64,000 nt of DNA from Prevotellaceae bacterium UBA6398 (GTDB lineage Bacteria > Bacteroidota > Bacteroidia > Bacteroidales > Bacteroidaceae): positions 31,654-95,653 of the forward strand of contig DJQA01000016.1 of the NCBI GenBank assembly GCA_002437495.1, read 5' to 3'. The position numbers and the translations under genes were made by a program. Under the pieces are notes generated by a model. The model was not told the origin of the DNA. It did not search any database and was given only the letters and a program-made list of their open reading frames with translations. Positions 7,906 through 17,361 of the stretch are shown here, piece by piece (position 1 is the first letter of the stretch; every line of letters begins with the position of its first letter).

Positions 7906-10900
7906 TCAGAATGATACGGTTCGTATAGTGCTTAGGCTGTCTGCCGCGTTTTTGTGCACCACCTGTATTTGCGGGAATATGTTGTCGCGTATTTGTTGCG
8001 TATGGCTTATTATTCCAACTTTGCGCCCTTGCGCATTTAGGTTGCCCAATGCCCGGATTACAATGTCAAGGCTTTCGTTGTCGAGGTTGCCGAACCCTTC
8101 GTCTATGAACAGGCTTCCGATTGACAGGTGGCTGTTTGAAAGAGACGACAGCCCGAGTGCGAGCGCAAGGCTTACCACAAAAGTTTCTCCACCCGAAAGG
8201 CTTGACACCGGTCTGCACTCGTCGCTCATGTAACGGTCGGTTATTTCGAGGTCAAGGGTGTTGCCGGCCTTCCGCAATCGGTAGCGTGGGGAGAACAGAG
8301 CCAATTGGGAATTTGCGTGGTCTACAAGCAACCCGAGCGTAGTGTTCTGCGCAATCCGGCTGAATGCCATTCCGTTTGCAGAGCCGATTAAATTGTTTAA
8401 CTTTGCCCATTCGTTTGCATTCTTTTCAAGCTCGTCAAGCCCCGGTTTCATTTCCGCCATTTTTTTAGTGTTGCTTTCATGAAGAGCAAGTGCTATTTTT
8501 ATTTTGTCCAGCTCTTTTTGTACTTGTTCTCTTTTTTGGCGTGTAATTTCTATCGCAGATGATATGCTCCTGCGGGTTTCAGTAGTTCTGTCCGGGTGTT
8601 CAGGGCGCGACTGCCATGCGTTAAGGTCGGCTTGTGCCGCTTCCATTCTGTCGCATGCCAGGGAGTACTCGTTTTCCACCTTTTTCAATTCGGCGCGTAT
8701 GGAGTTCCAGTCGTCATCTGAGTTGAAGATTTCAACAAGTTCGCTGAACCGCACGGAGGAATGGCTTTGGTTGAATGCGGAGATCCATGTGTCTATTTCT
8801 GTGCTTATGTGTAGTTTTTCTTCTTCGAGCTTCCGCAACTCCTCTGACATTTGTGAGTATTGCGCGCTTGCTGTTCCCAGAGACTTTTCGGCGTCGTTAA
8901 GCGAGGCTGATTTGTATTCCACGCCTTTGCGGGCGGCTTCCATGCGATTGCGCAGACGTTCTTCGGCCTCGATTGGGTTTTCTTCGCCAAACATCTTGTA
9001 TATGCTGTTTCTGCTGGCGGAAATCATGTTCACGATACCTTCGATTTTGGTATTGAGCCTGTAGATGGTATCGTTGGCATTCTGCAGGTTTTGCCTCAGC
9101 ATTTTTAATTCGTTTTCCGTTTCGCTTTTGCTTTCTACGATATTCCGCATTTTTTCGCGGCATTCGTTCCACTTGCTGTAGAATTCCGATATTCTTTCGC
9201 GCAGCAGCTTGGGATTTTCGCGTATAAGCTCGCGCCAATCGGCCACGGTAAGGATTTTTTCTAGGTCAAGATATATTTCGTGTGCGTTGTCGGAGTTTCT
9301 GTTTATGTTTTCGGCTATGGTGGCAAGGTTTCCTTCGTCTACGCCCTTGCTCATAAGAATGCCGGATCGTTTTTTTTGTAGCTCCGACAGGGTGTTAGAT
9401 ATTTTCTCGATGCTTTGGGTGTAGCATTCTATCTCGGTCTGGCACTTGCTGTACTCGTCAAGGCGTTTGCGGGTGTCTTCGGAGGCTTTTTCGGCATTTT
9501 CAAGGAGCTGCATTATGATTATGCGCCTAGCTGCCGCATTCACTTTGCCTGAACTATCGGAGAAAGTCTTGTCGAGCGAGGCATATAGTTGTTCCCATTC
9601 TTTACGGTATTTTTGTATTCTTGCTTCTGCTTCATCGCGTTTTTTAAGCAGGCTGCGGTATTTCTCGGCATCGGAACTTTGCATTGTTTTCATGTAGCTG
9701 AACTTTTCCTCGCAGGCGTTGTATTTTTCCCGGGCTTCATCGCGTGATCGTTCCGCGTTGCTCACCACTTCGTTCAGGCGTTGTTCGGTTTCGCTGTGAT
9801 ATGGGTGGTGTGTTGCGCCGCATACCGGGCAGGGTTCTCCTTCTTTAAGGTTGCGCCGCATTTCCTTTACGTTGTCGGCCTGGCCGATGTTGAAATATTT
9901 TTCGTGTATCTCGTATATTTGCCTGCATTTGGTTGTTTCCATCTCAAGGTCGCGCAGTTGGGCTTTGCGTGCCTCTATGGTTATGCTCACGCTGGAAATG
10001 GCGCTTTCGTTGCGTTCGTTCTCCTCGTATTCGGAAGAGAGTGTTTCCCACAGACGTTTTGCGCCTTGCAGATTTGTTTTCAAGGTGAATGCCTTGTTGT
10101 AGTTATCCTGGAGCATTCGGCTGTCAATGCCAAGCACGCTGTTTTGCAGTTTTGTTCTTCCTTGTTCAAGAGTTTCCTTTTGTTGGATGGTTTGGGCTAT
10201 TTCGCTGTCGAGCTTTTCCAACGCGGTTTTTAGCTTTTCCAGTTCGGCGTTTATGGAACTCTGTCTTTTTTTCATGTTTCCCGACTCGCAGAGCAGTGTG
10301 CTGTATGTTCTTATTTTTTCCAGCACAGAACCGTATTGGTCGAACATAACCTGGTGGGGCAACAGGGCCTGCATTGTGTTTTTGCAGTTTTCCGCCTGTG
10401 TTTCGAGTTCTTTTTGGATTTTGAGTTTTTCGGCGATTTGGTTTTCTGTTTCTGCGCCCTCTTTCTGTTTCTGCACGAGTTCGGCAGTGTTTTCCGACTT
10501 TGTGTTTTCGAATATTTCTATGTCGCGCAATATTTCATGTGCTTTCTTGAACATAGGTTCTTGCTGCCGCTGTGAGTTTTCGTATTTTGAAAGCTCTTTT
10601 TTAGCCTCGTCAAGTGCTGACAGCGCGGCTGCTTTTCCGCGTGCCATTTCATCTTTTTCTTTTGAGAGACGCTCGAGAATGTTTTGTGTATCGCTTATTT
10701 TCTTGTCGTCTTTTTGTGCGGATACCACCAAGTCTCTTATTTCCGCCACGTCATCGTATCTACGGAGTTTTTCGCGCTTTTGTGTCATTCCTGCGTTTGC
10801 GCGGTTTGCCTTGTTGTATGCTTCGGTTGCGGCTGCGGCTTTTGCTTCGAGCTCGTCATAGGTGTCATACCATGCAAGCTGCTTTTTGAGGTATTCGGTT

Positions 10901-11667
10901 TTTTGTTCCAGCAGCTTCAGTTGTGATTCTGTAAGATTCTTTCGGTTGCCGAAATCTTGTATCGAGGTTTCATCGAGCGTTTCGCTCTCATAATGTTTGT
11001 ATTCCGCCAGTTTGAGTTTGAAATCCTCTCCGGCCTTTTGGTTTTGCGAGTAAATCTCCGAGGATATTTTGTTGTATATCTCTGTTCCGGTTATTTTTTC
11101 AAGCAGCTTTGATTTTTCATCGCGTCGTGCGCGAAGGAAGTTGGCAAAGCTGTTTTGTGCCAGAATCACGGTACGCGTGAATTGTTCGTAGTCAAGTCCC
11201 ACAAGTCGCAGTATTTCTTCCTGCACCTCGCGCGGGTCGTAGGTTTTCTTTTTAGGTTCTGTTTGCACAAGCGAGCGCGAAACTGTGTCGAAAGTCCCGG
11301 TTCGCTTAACTCTCACGCTCCATGTGGCCACGAAAGTTCCTTCGCGTGTTATGAACTCCACGGCGCACGAGCCTTCTGTTTCTCCACGGCGCAACACGTT
11401 TCGCGTGTCGTAGCTGTTGAGCTTTGCCGCAGTTTCTTTATCGGCGGGTGCGGTGGCAGGCGAAACATTTCGCTCGCGCAGAGCGAAGCGCGGTGCACGA
11501 TTGTAGAGAGCCAGGCATATGCAGTCGAGAATGGTTGACTTGCCGGCTCCCGTGTCGCCTGTTATTGCAAAAAGACCGGCCGAACGTAAGGGTTCTTGGG
11601 TAAAGTCGATGGTATGTTCGCCTTTTAGCGAAGTTATGTTGTTTATGGTTATTTTGCGTATGTACAT
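7906..11667 (-). CDS. sbcC: exonuclease subunit SbcC (SMC/Rad50-like ATPase)
   Basis: SbcC pairs with SbcD to open hairpin and protein-blocked DNA ends. The 1253-residue protein has the full Rad50-type layout: Walker A GDTGAGKST at residues 37-45, long coiled coils, a zinc-hook CPVC near residues 611-614 at the apex (EPCPVCGATHHP), a second coiled coil, the LSGGE signature and Walker B FIDEGFGNLD near residue 1194. It starts 18 bases after sbcD, the usual order. The protein is long but not unusual. Hairpin-cleaving activity is relevant here because the window is rich in inverted repeats. Confidence 0.97.
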   Translation of the reverse strand: MYIRKITINNITSLKGEHTIDFTQEPLRSAGLFAITGDTGAGKSTILDCICLALYNRAPRFALRERNVSPATAPADKETAAKLNSYDTRNVLRRGETEGSCAVEFITREGTFVATWSVRVKRTGTFDTVSRSLVQTEPKKKTYDPREVQEEILRLVGLDYEQFTRTVILAQNSFANFLRARRDEKSKLLEKITGTEIYNKISSEIYSQNQKAGEDFKLKLAEYKHYESETLDETSIQDFGNRKNLTESQLKLLEQKTEYLKKQLAWYDTYDELEAKAAAATEAYNKANRANAGMTQKREKLRRYDDVAEIRDLVVSAQKDDKKISDTQNILERLSKEKDEMARGKAAALSALDEAKKELSKYENSQRQQEPMFKKAHEILRDIEIFENTKSENTAELVQKQKEGAETENQIAEKLKIQKELETQAENCKNTMQALLPHQVMFDQYGSVLEKIRTYSTLLCESGNMKKRQSSINAELEKLKTALEKLDSEIAQTIQQKETLEQGRTKLQNSVLGIDSRMLQDNYNKAFTLKTNLQGAKRLWETLSSEYEENERNESAISSVSITIEARKAQLRDLEMETTKCRQIYEIHEKYFNIGQADNVKEMRRNLKEGEPCPVCGATHHPYHSETEQRLNEVVSNAERSRDEAREKYNACEEKFSYMKTMQSSDAEKYRSLLKKRDEAEARIQKYRKEWEQLYASLDKTFSDSSGKVNAAARRIIIMQLLENAEKASEDTRKRLDEYSKCQTEIECYTQSIEKISNTLSELQKKRSGILMSKGVDEGNLATIAENINRNSDNAHEIYLDLEKILTVADWRELIRENPKLLRERISEFYSKWNECREKMRNIVESKSETENELKMLRQNLQNANDTIYRLNTKIEGIVNMISASRNSIYKMFGEENPIEAEERLRNRMEAARKGVEYKSASLNDAEKSLGTASAQYSQMSEELRKLEEEKLHISTEIDTWISAFNQSHSSVRFSELVEIFNSDDDWNSIRAELKKVENEYSLACDRMEAAQADLNAWQSRPEHPDRTTETRRSISSAIEITRQKREQVQKELDKIKIALALHESNTKKMAEMKPGLDELEKNANEWAKLNNLIGSANGMAFSRIAQNTTLGLLVDHANSQLALFSPRYRLRKAGNTLDLEITDRYMSDECRPVSSLSGGETFVVSLALALGLSSLSNSHLSIGSLFIDEGFGNLDNESLDIVIRALGNLNAQGRKVGIISHTQQIRDNIFPQIQVVHKNAADSLSTIRTVSF

Positions 11668-11685
11668 GTCCTTAACGGTAAGGGT

Positions 11686-12933
11686 TTATTCGTAATCCTC
11701 GTTTTCCTTGGCTATTCTCAATGCGGCGTTGAATTTGTCAACCAATGCCTGTGGCATTTCCTCGCCGCCGTAGCGGTTTTTGTATATGGCTTTAACCATA
11801 AGCAGCGGGTCAAGTTGGTGCAACTGTTCCTTTGTTTCCGTTTCCGGCCTTTCGTTGTCTGCTTCGGCGTTTCCAACGTTGCGTATTGTGCAAAGCATTG
11901 CGGCGCGACCGTCAAAGGCTTCTTTTATGGAGTGGAGTGTTGCGGAATCGGGAGTTTTCCCGAGACGCACCTCTACATACGGATAGCTTGAATTGTCGTC
12001 TTTCTTTTCGCACTTCGGCAATGATTTTGCCTGTTCGATGGCTTCGTCGGGGGTTGCAGTTCCGCTTTGCGGAATGGTTACGAGTTTTCTTAGAGGAGTA
12101 TATTCCACGGGGTTTAGGGTAACTGTGCCGTCTGCGCCAAAGTTTACCACGTTTACTCCGTGGCGGTAGCCCCTTTCTCCGAATGACATTGGGAGTGCCG
12201 AGCCCGAATAGCGTGCGTGGTCAAGCCCTGCCACGCGTTGTGCCTTGTGTATATGGCCCAGAGCCACATAACTTAGGTCGGCGCAGAATTTTGAGGCATC
12301 AACGTTTTCTTCGCCTCCTATTATTATGCGTTCACTGTTTTCCTCGCTGCTTATTTCGCTGCCTGTGGCGTAGAAATGCGCAACAAGCATCATATGCTGC
12401 TTTTTTCCATAGTTGCGGCGCGCCTTGCTTATGAGTTCTTGGAAGAATTTGCCCATGCTCTTGCTGAATGTGTCTTCGCGCGGCGGTTCCGGTTGGCGCA
12501 GGAAAGGCACGGCAAGGCATACAACTTCGTCGTTGGGGTCTTTGCGTGAATGCAGCGGTATTATGAGGTCTTCGGTTTTTGCATTTCCCTTGTCGTCTGT
12601 GTGCAGGCATCCGCGAACCTGTATGCCCTGTGGGGCGAGTATCGGGGCTGAAGCCTCAAGGCGTGCGGCGCTGTCGTGGTTTCCGGCTATGACAACAATC
12701 TGCAGTCCCGGGTTCTCTCCTACGGCACGGCTAAGAAAGTCGAAGTATATGCGTTGTGCCTCGGCCGACGGGTTGGGGTTGTCAAACACGTCCCCTGCCA
12801 CCACAAGCGCATCGGCCTCATGCTCGCTTATCGTATGAAGAAGAAAGTCGAGGAAGTGGCGGTGTTCGTCAGAGCGGTCGTAACCGTAGAATGTGTTGCC
12901 GATATGCCAGTCGGCCGTATGTATTATTTTCAT
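11686..12933 (-). CDS. sbcD: exonuclease subunit SbcD (Mre11-like phosphoesterase)
   Basis: The 415-residue protein is the nuclease subunit of SbcCD. All metallophosphoesterase motifs are present: HTADWHIG at residues 5-12, VVAGDVFDNPNPS, VIAGNHDS, LVAHFYA and ALGHIHKAQ. A C-terminal capping region follows. It is the first gene of the run sbcD-sbcC-rdgB-porZ-acyltransferase. A TATCTTTG box at 12960-12967 lies about 27 bases upstream of the start and is the likely promoter. Confidence 0.97.
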   Translation of the reverse strand: MKIIHTADWHIGNTFYGYDRSDEHRHFLDFLLHTISEHEADALVVAGDVFDNPNPSAEAQRIYFDFLSRAVGENPGLQIVVIAGNHDSAARLEASAPILAPQGIQVRGCLHTDDKGNAKTEDLIIPLHSRKDPNDEVVCLAVPFLRQPEPPREDTFSKSMGKFFQELISKARRNYGKKQHMMLVAHFYATGSEISSEENSERIIIGGEENVDASKFCADLSYVALGHIHKAQRVAGLDHARYSGSALPMSFGERGYRHGVNVVNFGADGTVTLNPVEYTPLRKLVTIPQSGTATPDEAIEQAKSLPKCEKKDDNSSYPYVEVRLGKTPDSATLHSIKEAFDGRAAMLCTIRNVGNAEADNERPETETKEQLHQLDPLLMVKAIYKNRYGGEEMPQALVDKFNAALRIAKENEDYE

Positions 12934-12959
12934 TTTTCAGTAGCCAATTATACCGCATA

Positions 12960-12967
12960 CAAAGATA
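12960..12967 (-). promoter_or_regulatory. candidate -7 promoter box for the sbcDC operon
   Basis: TATCTTTG on the minus strand fits TAnnTTTG exactly. A TTG occurs 22 bases further upstream, slightly wider than ideal spacing. Confidence 0.5.
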
Positions 12968-13191
12968 AAAGTTTTTTCATAGCAGAGTGCAATGCCCTCT
13001 GCACAAAATTTTCATTGGTGCATTAAATGCGCCTTCCCGAAAAACCATATTGCGTGGCACGCAGCAGCCATATCGCTAATGGGATGGGGGAGACCGCTAT
13101 GGAAATTTGTAACGTTTTGAGTTTCAAATAAATAACCGCATACGGGTTGGTTTGTATAACGATTTGTTTTACAGAGGTTTGCAAGTGGCGG

Positions 13192-13276
13192 AAAAAGGTC
13201 TGATGTAGTTTGAATTACATCAGACATAATTTTTTCTACGTCCCATGTAGTTTTTCCCATGTCCCATGTGGTTTTC
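13192..13276 (-). repeat. 21-bp-phased double-hairpin intergenic repeat, copy B
   Basis: This copy is inverted relative to copy A. On the minus strand it reads GAAAACCACATGGGACATGG, an A-linker, ACTACATGGGACGTAG, an A-linker, ATTATGTCTGATGTAA, TTCAA, ACTACATCAGACC and a T-run. It then runs into ACTTGCAAACCTCTGTAAAACA, the 3' flank seen in other copies. The 535-base gap 12934-13468 contains only this element, the sbcD promoter and the frdB terminator. It is not needed as the frdB terminator, because a stronger one lies nearer that gene. Confidence 0.88.
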
Positions 13277-13409
13277 GGGGCAATTGTGAAAAGGCACATG
13301 TTTGCAGACTGTGATAATTGCAGGGGCGTAAGTGGGCTGTTAAAATCCCGTGGATTAAGTCTCTGAAATAATTGGGTTTTTATTTTGCCCGGCAGCAAGG
13401 ATATGAAAT

Positions 13410-13455
13410 AAAAAGAACGCACCACATAATTGCAATCATGCGGTGCGTTCTTTTT
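13410..13455 (-). terminator. rho-independent terminator of the fumarate reductase operon
   Basis: AAAAAGAACGCACC and GGTGCGTTCTTTTT form a perfect 14-bp stem around an 18-base loop, with a T5 end on either strand. It begins 13 bases after the frdB stop. Confidence 0.9.
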
Positions 13456-13468
13456 ATAAACTTACGGT

Positions 13469-14227
13469 TTAATCAGCAAGCTTTGCCTTTATAAACTCGC
13501 GGTTCAGGCGTGCTATGTTTGCCACGCTTTCGTTCTTTGGGCATACAGCCTCGCAAGCGCGGGTGTTGGTGCAGTTTCCGAAACCAAGTTCGTCCATCTT
13601 TGCAATCATTGCCTTTACGCGCTTCTTTGCTTCTACGCGCCCTTGTGGAAGGAGCGCAAACTGGCTCACCTTGGAGGATACGAATAGCATTGCCGAGCCG
13701 TTTTTGCATGCAGCCACGCATGCGCCGCAGCCTATGCAGGTTGCGCAGTCCATGGCCTCGTCTGCGTCCTCTTTGGAAATGAGTATTGCGTTTGCATCGC
13801 GCGGCGCGCCTGTGCGAACGCTGATGTAACCGCCCGCAGCCTGGATTTTGTCGAATGCCGAGCGGTCAACCATGCAATCCTTGATAACGGGGAATGCAGC
13901 CGAACGCCACGGCTCGACGGTGATTACTTCGCCATCGTGGAAGCGGCGCATGTATAGCTGGCAGGTTGTGGCGCCTGTCTCGGTTTTTCCATGGGGAGTG
14001 CCGTTGATGTAGAGGGAGCACATACCGCAAATGCCTTCGCGGCAGTCGTGGTCGAAAACGAAAGGCTCTCTGCCTTCCTCCACGAGCTGCTCGTTGAGAA
14101 TGTCCAGCATCTCAAGGAACGAGGTGTCGGTTGGGATGTCGCGCATCTCACGCTCGTCAAAATGTCCCGGGTCTTTGGGGCCGTCCTGCTTCCAATATCT
14201 TATTTTGAAACTTATTGTATTAGCCAT
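13469..14227 (-). CDS. frdB: fumarate reductase / succinate dehydrogenase iron-sulfur subunit
   Basis: FrdB carries electrons from the membrane quinol site to the flavoprotein through three iron-sulfur clusters. The 252-residue protein shows all cluster-binding sites: CREGICGMC with a later Cys for the [2Fe-2S] plant-type ferredoxin domain, then CATCIGCGACVAACKNG and CTNTRACEAVCPKNES for the [4Fe-4S] and [3Fe-4S] clusters. It is the last gene of frdC-frdA-frdB, 45 bases after frdA, and is followed by a strong terminator. In Bacteroidales this complex mainly runs as a fumarate reductase in anaerobic respiration; direction of catalysis is from family knowledge. Confidence 0.96.
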   Translation of the reverse strand: MANTISFKIRYWKQDGPKDPGHFDEREMRDIPTDTSFLEMLDILNEQLVEEGREPFVFDHDCREGICGMCSLYINGTPHGKTETGATTCQLYMRRFHDGEVITVEPWRSAAFPVIKDCMVDRSAFDKIQAAGGYISVRTGAPRDANAILISKEDADEAMDCATCIGCGACVAACKNGSAMLFVSSKVSQFALLPQGRVEAKKRVKAMIAKMDELGFGNCTNTRACEAVCPKNESVANIARLNREFIKAKLAD

Positions 14228-14272
14228 TTTAGTTTTGTTTTTAATTGTTAGTAAGAAGTCCGGACTTTTCTC

Positions 14273-16252
14273 TTAGCTCTTGTAGTTTCGTGTCTTGACT
14301 TCAATAGCTTCGTATTTGAGCGGTTCCTTTGTAAGCTCGGGGGCTTTTGAGTCATCGCCCTGGTATTGCCAGCAGCCAACGTAGAAATAGTTTTTGTCAT
14401 CGCGCTTAGCCTCTCCGTCTTCGGTTTGGTATTCCTCGCGGAAGTGTCCGCCGCAGCTTTCGTTGCGGTGAAGTGCGTCATAAGCGATGAGCGAGCCCAT
14501 GGTTATGAAATCGTTGAGGCGGATTGCCTTGTCGAGCTCCACGTTAAGGCCTTCTTTTTTGCCGGGTACGAACAGGTTTGTTTCGAATTCCTTGCGTATT
14601 TCCGCAATCTTCTTGAGCCCGGTTTCGAGCCCTTCCTTGTTGCGTGCCATGCCCACGTATTCCCACATAACTTTGCCTAGTTCCTTGTGTATGGTGTCAA
14701 CCGATTTCTTTCCCTTGATGTTCATCAAGTGATCTATCTTGTCTTGAACGGCCTTTTCGGCAGCATCGAATTCCGGTCTGTTGGTATCGAAACGGGGAAC
14801 GGTGATTTGGTCGCTCAGATAGTTCTGTATTGTGTAGGGAAGCACAAAATAGCCATCGGCCAGGCCCTGCATCAGTGCGGATGCCCCAAGGCGGTTTGCG
14901 CCGTGCTCCGAGAAGTTGCACTCGCCTATGGCAAACAGACCGGGAAGGTTTGTTTGCAGCTCGTAGTCAACCCAAAGTCCGCCCATTGTGTAGTGGATGG
15001 CCGGGTAAATCATCATCGGGTTGTAGTATTTCACGCCGTTTATTTCTTTTACGAACTCGCCGGGGTTTACGTCTGTTATTTCCTCGTACATGTCGAAAAG
15101 ATTTCCGTAGCGTTGCAGTACTACATCGAGACCAAGGCGGCTGATTGCTTCGGAGAAGTCAAGGAAAACGGCAAGGCCGGTGTTGTTTACGCCATAGCCG
15201 GCATCGCAGCGTTCCTTTGCCGCACGCGAAGCCACATCGCGGGGAACAAGGTTGCCGAATGCCGGATAGCGGCGTTCCAAATAGTAGTCGCGGTCTTCCT
15301 CCGGAATGTCGGTGGGCTTTATTTCGCCTTTCTGCAATTTCTTTGCGTCCTCAATATTTTTGGGAACCCATATGCGGCCGTCGTTGCGCAGGGACTCGGA
15401 CATAAGTGTGAGCTTTGACTGTTTGTCGCCGTGTACGGGGATGCAGGTGGGGTGAATTTGTACAAAGCAGGGGTTTGCAAAGTATGCGCCGTGGCGGTAT
15501 GCCGCCATTGCCGCCGAGCAGTTGCATCCCATTGCGTTGGTTGACAGGAAGTATGTGTTGCCGTAGCCGCCAGTTGCGAGCACCACGGCGTGTGCCGCGA
15601 AGCGTTCGAGCTTGCCGGTTACTATGTTTTTGGCAATTATGCCGCGTGCGCGACCGTCAATCATTACAACGTCCTGCATTTCGTAGCGGGTGTGGAGTTC
15701 CACCGTGCCTGCGTGAACCTGGCGCATAAGTGCCGAGTATGCTCCGAGCAGGAGTTGCTGACCGGTTTGTCCCTTGGCATAGAAAGTGCGGCTAACCTGC
15801 ACGCCTCCGAATGAGCGGTTTGCAAGCAGTCCGCCGTATTCGCGCGCAAAGGGTACGCCTTGTGCCACACACTGGTCGATTATGTTGGCGCTTACTTCGG
15901 CAAGGCGGTAAACGTTTGCCTCGCGTGCGCGGTAGTCGCCGCCCTTAACCGTGTCGTAGAACAGGCGGTAAACCGAGTCGCCGTCGTTCTGGTAGTTTTT
16001 GGCGGCGTTGATACCGCCCTGTGCTGCGATGGAGTGTGCGCGGCGGGGCGAATCTTGAATGCAGAAGTTCAGTACGTGAAAGCCCATTTCGCCGAGCGAT
16101 GCGGCGGCCGAAGCTCCGGCAAGGCCCGTTCCCACTACTATCACGTCGAGCTTGCGCTTGTTGGCGGGGTTCACCAAACGCTGGTGAGCTTTATAGTTGG
16201 TCCATTTTTGCGATACGGGACCCTCTGGTATTTTTGAATTTATAGTTGACAT
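14273..16252 (-). CDS. frdA: fumarate reductase / succinate dehydrogenase flavoprotein subunit
   Basis: FrdA is the catalytic subunit that interconverts fumarate and succinate. In its 659 residues it has the FAD dinucleotide fold VVGTGLAGASAAASLGEMG, the covalent-FAD histidine segment RAHSIAAQGGINAAKNYQND, the substrate-site region FVQIHPTCIP and the GECNFSEHGANRLGASAL motif. The size and the insertions match the Bacteroides/Wolinella-type enzymes that use a di-haem cytochrome b. It lies between frdC (89 bases upstream) and frdB. Confidence 0.97.
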   Translation of the reverse strand: MSTINSKIPEGPVSQKWTNYKAHQRLVNPANKRKLDVIVVGTGLAGASAAASLGEMGFHVLNFCIQDSPRRAHSIAAQGGINAAKNYQNDGDSVYRLFYDTVKGGDYRAREANVYRLAEVSANIIDQCVAQGVPFAREYGGLLANRSFGGVQVSRTFYAKGQTGQQLLLGAYSALMRQVHAGTVELHTRYEMQDVVMIDGRARGIIAKNIVTGKLERFAAHAVVLATGGYGNTYFLSTNAMGCNCSAAMAAYRHGAYFANPCFVQIHPTCIPVHGDKQSKLTLMSESLRNDGRIWVPKNIEDAKKLQKGEIKPTDIPEEDRDYYLERRYPAFGNLVPRDVASRAAKERCDAGYGVNNTGLAVFLDFSEAISRLGLDVVLQRYGNLFDMYEEITDVNPGEFVKEINGVKYYNPMMIYPAIHYTMGGLWVDYELQTNLPGLFAIGECNFSEHGANRLGASALMQGLADGYFVLPYTIQNYLSDQITVPRFDTNRPEFDAAEKAVQDKIDHLMNIKGKKSVDTIHKELGKVMWEYVGMARNKEGLETGLKKIAEIRKEFETNLFVPGKKEGLNVELDKAIRLNDFITMGSLIAYDALHRNESCGGHFREEYQTEDGEAKRDDKNYFYVGCWQYQGDDSKAPELTKEPLKYEAIEVKTRNYKS

Positions 16253-16341
16253 GTTTTTGTTTCTTGTTTGGCGGGGACTGCGTTTTGGCCGCCCCCAAGT
16301 TGTTATCTATATGCTTTTAGCGGCAAAAGGTCGGAAGTTTG

Positions 16342-17019
16342 TCAGCATGCGCCGCCGAAAAAGGCGAACTTCAATACCACTGCCACGAATGCAAGCACCA
16401 CAACCGTTACATAAACGGAGCCAATGGTTTTCCAACGGCAGAACCATGTTTTGCCGTTCAGACCCAGGGTTTGGAATGCGCTCCAGAAGCCGTGTGTAAG
16501 ATGGAACCACAGAGCCGCGAGCCATACAATGTAAACAATCGCGTAGATGGGGTTGCCAAAAGTTTGCGCAATGAACCCTGCACCGTCGGTTGGGTCAATG
16601 CCGCAGGCTCCGTAGTTGCCGGTAAGCTCGGCGAGCATCATGTTGGCCCAGAAGTTGTAGAGGTGAAGCAGAAGCCCCAGCACCACGATGATGCCGAGCA
16701 CGAACATGTTTTGCGAAGCCCATTCCACCTTTTCGGGGCGTGCCGTTACGGTGTAGCGGCTTGCACCGCGTGCTTTGCGGTTCTGCAGCGTCAGGATGAT
16801 GGCGTACACAAAGTGCAGGGCCACCAGGAAGGCGAGGGCCAGCGTGCCGGCTACGGCATACCAGTTGCTGCCGAGAAATTCACACACGCTATTGTAGGCT
16901 TCTTCGGAGAAGAGCACCACGATGTTCATAGCGGCATGGAATGTCAGGAAAAGAATCAGGGCTACGCCACTTACCGACATAACCACCTTCTTTCCAACAG
17001 ATGAATCATATAACCACAT
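16342..17019 (-). CDS. frdC: fumarate reductase cytochrome b subunit
   Basis: The 225-residue membrane anchor has five predicted membrane helices and histidines suited to two b haems, in LFLTFHAAMNIVVLF, ALHFVYAI, LHLYNFW and WFHLTHGFWSAFQTLG. It oxidises menaquinol and passes electrons to FrdB. As the first gene of the operon it is preceded by one of the best promoter matches in the window (17084-17114). Confidence 0.95.
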   Translation of the reverse strand: MWLYDSSVGKKVVMSVSGVALILFLTFHAAMNIVVLFSEEAYNSVCEFLGSNWYAVAGTLALAFLVALHFVYAIILTLQNRKARGASRYTVTARPEKVEWASQNMFVLGIIVVLGLLLHLYNFWANMMLAELTGNYGACGIDPTDGAGFIAQTFGNPIYAIVYIVWLAALWFHLTHGFWSAFQTLGLNGKTWFCRWKTIGSVYVTVVVLAFVAVVLKFAFFGGAC

Positions 17020-17083
17020 AGATTGTTGGATTTAATTATTGATGTTAATGTATCGTTGTTAAAAAGCATTTCTAAAGTGTTTG

Positions 17084-17114
17084 CAAAGTTATACAATTCC
17101 TAAAATCCAACAAA
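17084..17114 (-). promoter_or_regulatory. promoter of the frdCAB operon
   Basis: On the minus strand TTTG, 19 bases, then TAACTTTG match both halves of the Bacteroidota housekeeping promoter. The leader to the frdC ATG would be about 60 bases. Confidence 0.75.
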
Positions 17115-17185
17115 AGGCAATTGCGAAAAAAGCGGGGTGGCGTAAACCAAAAACGCTATGTCGTACAGGCTGAAAACTATTTGCG

Positions 17186-17261
17186 GAAAACGTAAAAACT
17201 ACGTCAAACATAGTTTTTTTTATGTCTGATGTAGAAAATCCTATGTCAGACTTAGTTTTTT
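17186..17261 (+). repeat. 21-bp-phased double-hairpin intergenic repeat, copy C (degenerate)
   Basis: This is the most decayed copy. AACTACGTCAAACATAG, a T-run, TATGTCTGATGTAG, AAAAT, CCTATGTCAGACTTAG and a T-run are still recognisable, followed by GCTTATGCAAGTATCTGTAAA, the shared 3' flank. The gap 17020-17361 (342 bases) also contains the frdC promoter and no credible gene. Confidence 0.7.
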
Positions 17262-17361
17262 GCTTATGCAAGTATCTGTAAAGCAGATGCTTGCAAGAAA
17301 TCGTGGTGCTTGTGAAAAAATGCTGTTGTTCAACAAGTTAGAGAAAAGGGAGGGGGTTAGC

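Noticed and set aside
13012..13425. A 137-codon minus-strand frame in the gap before frdB
   Set aside because: It runs through repeat copy B and half of the terminator; the sequence is repeat-derived.
14687..15418. A 243-codon plus-strand frame
   Set aside because: It is antisense to frdA and has no recognisable domain.
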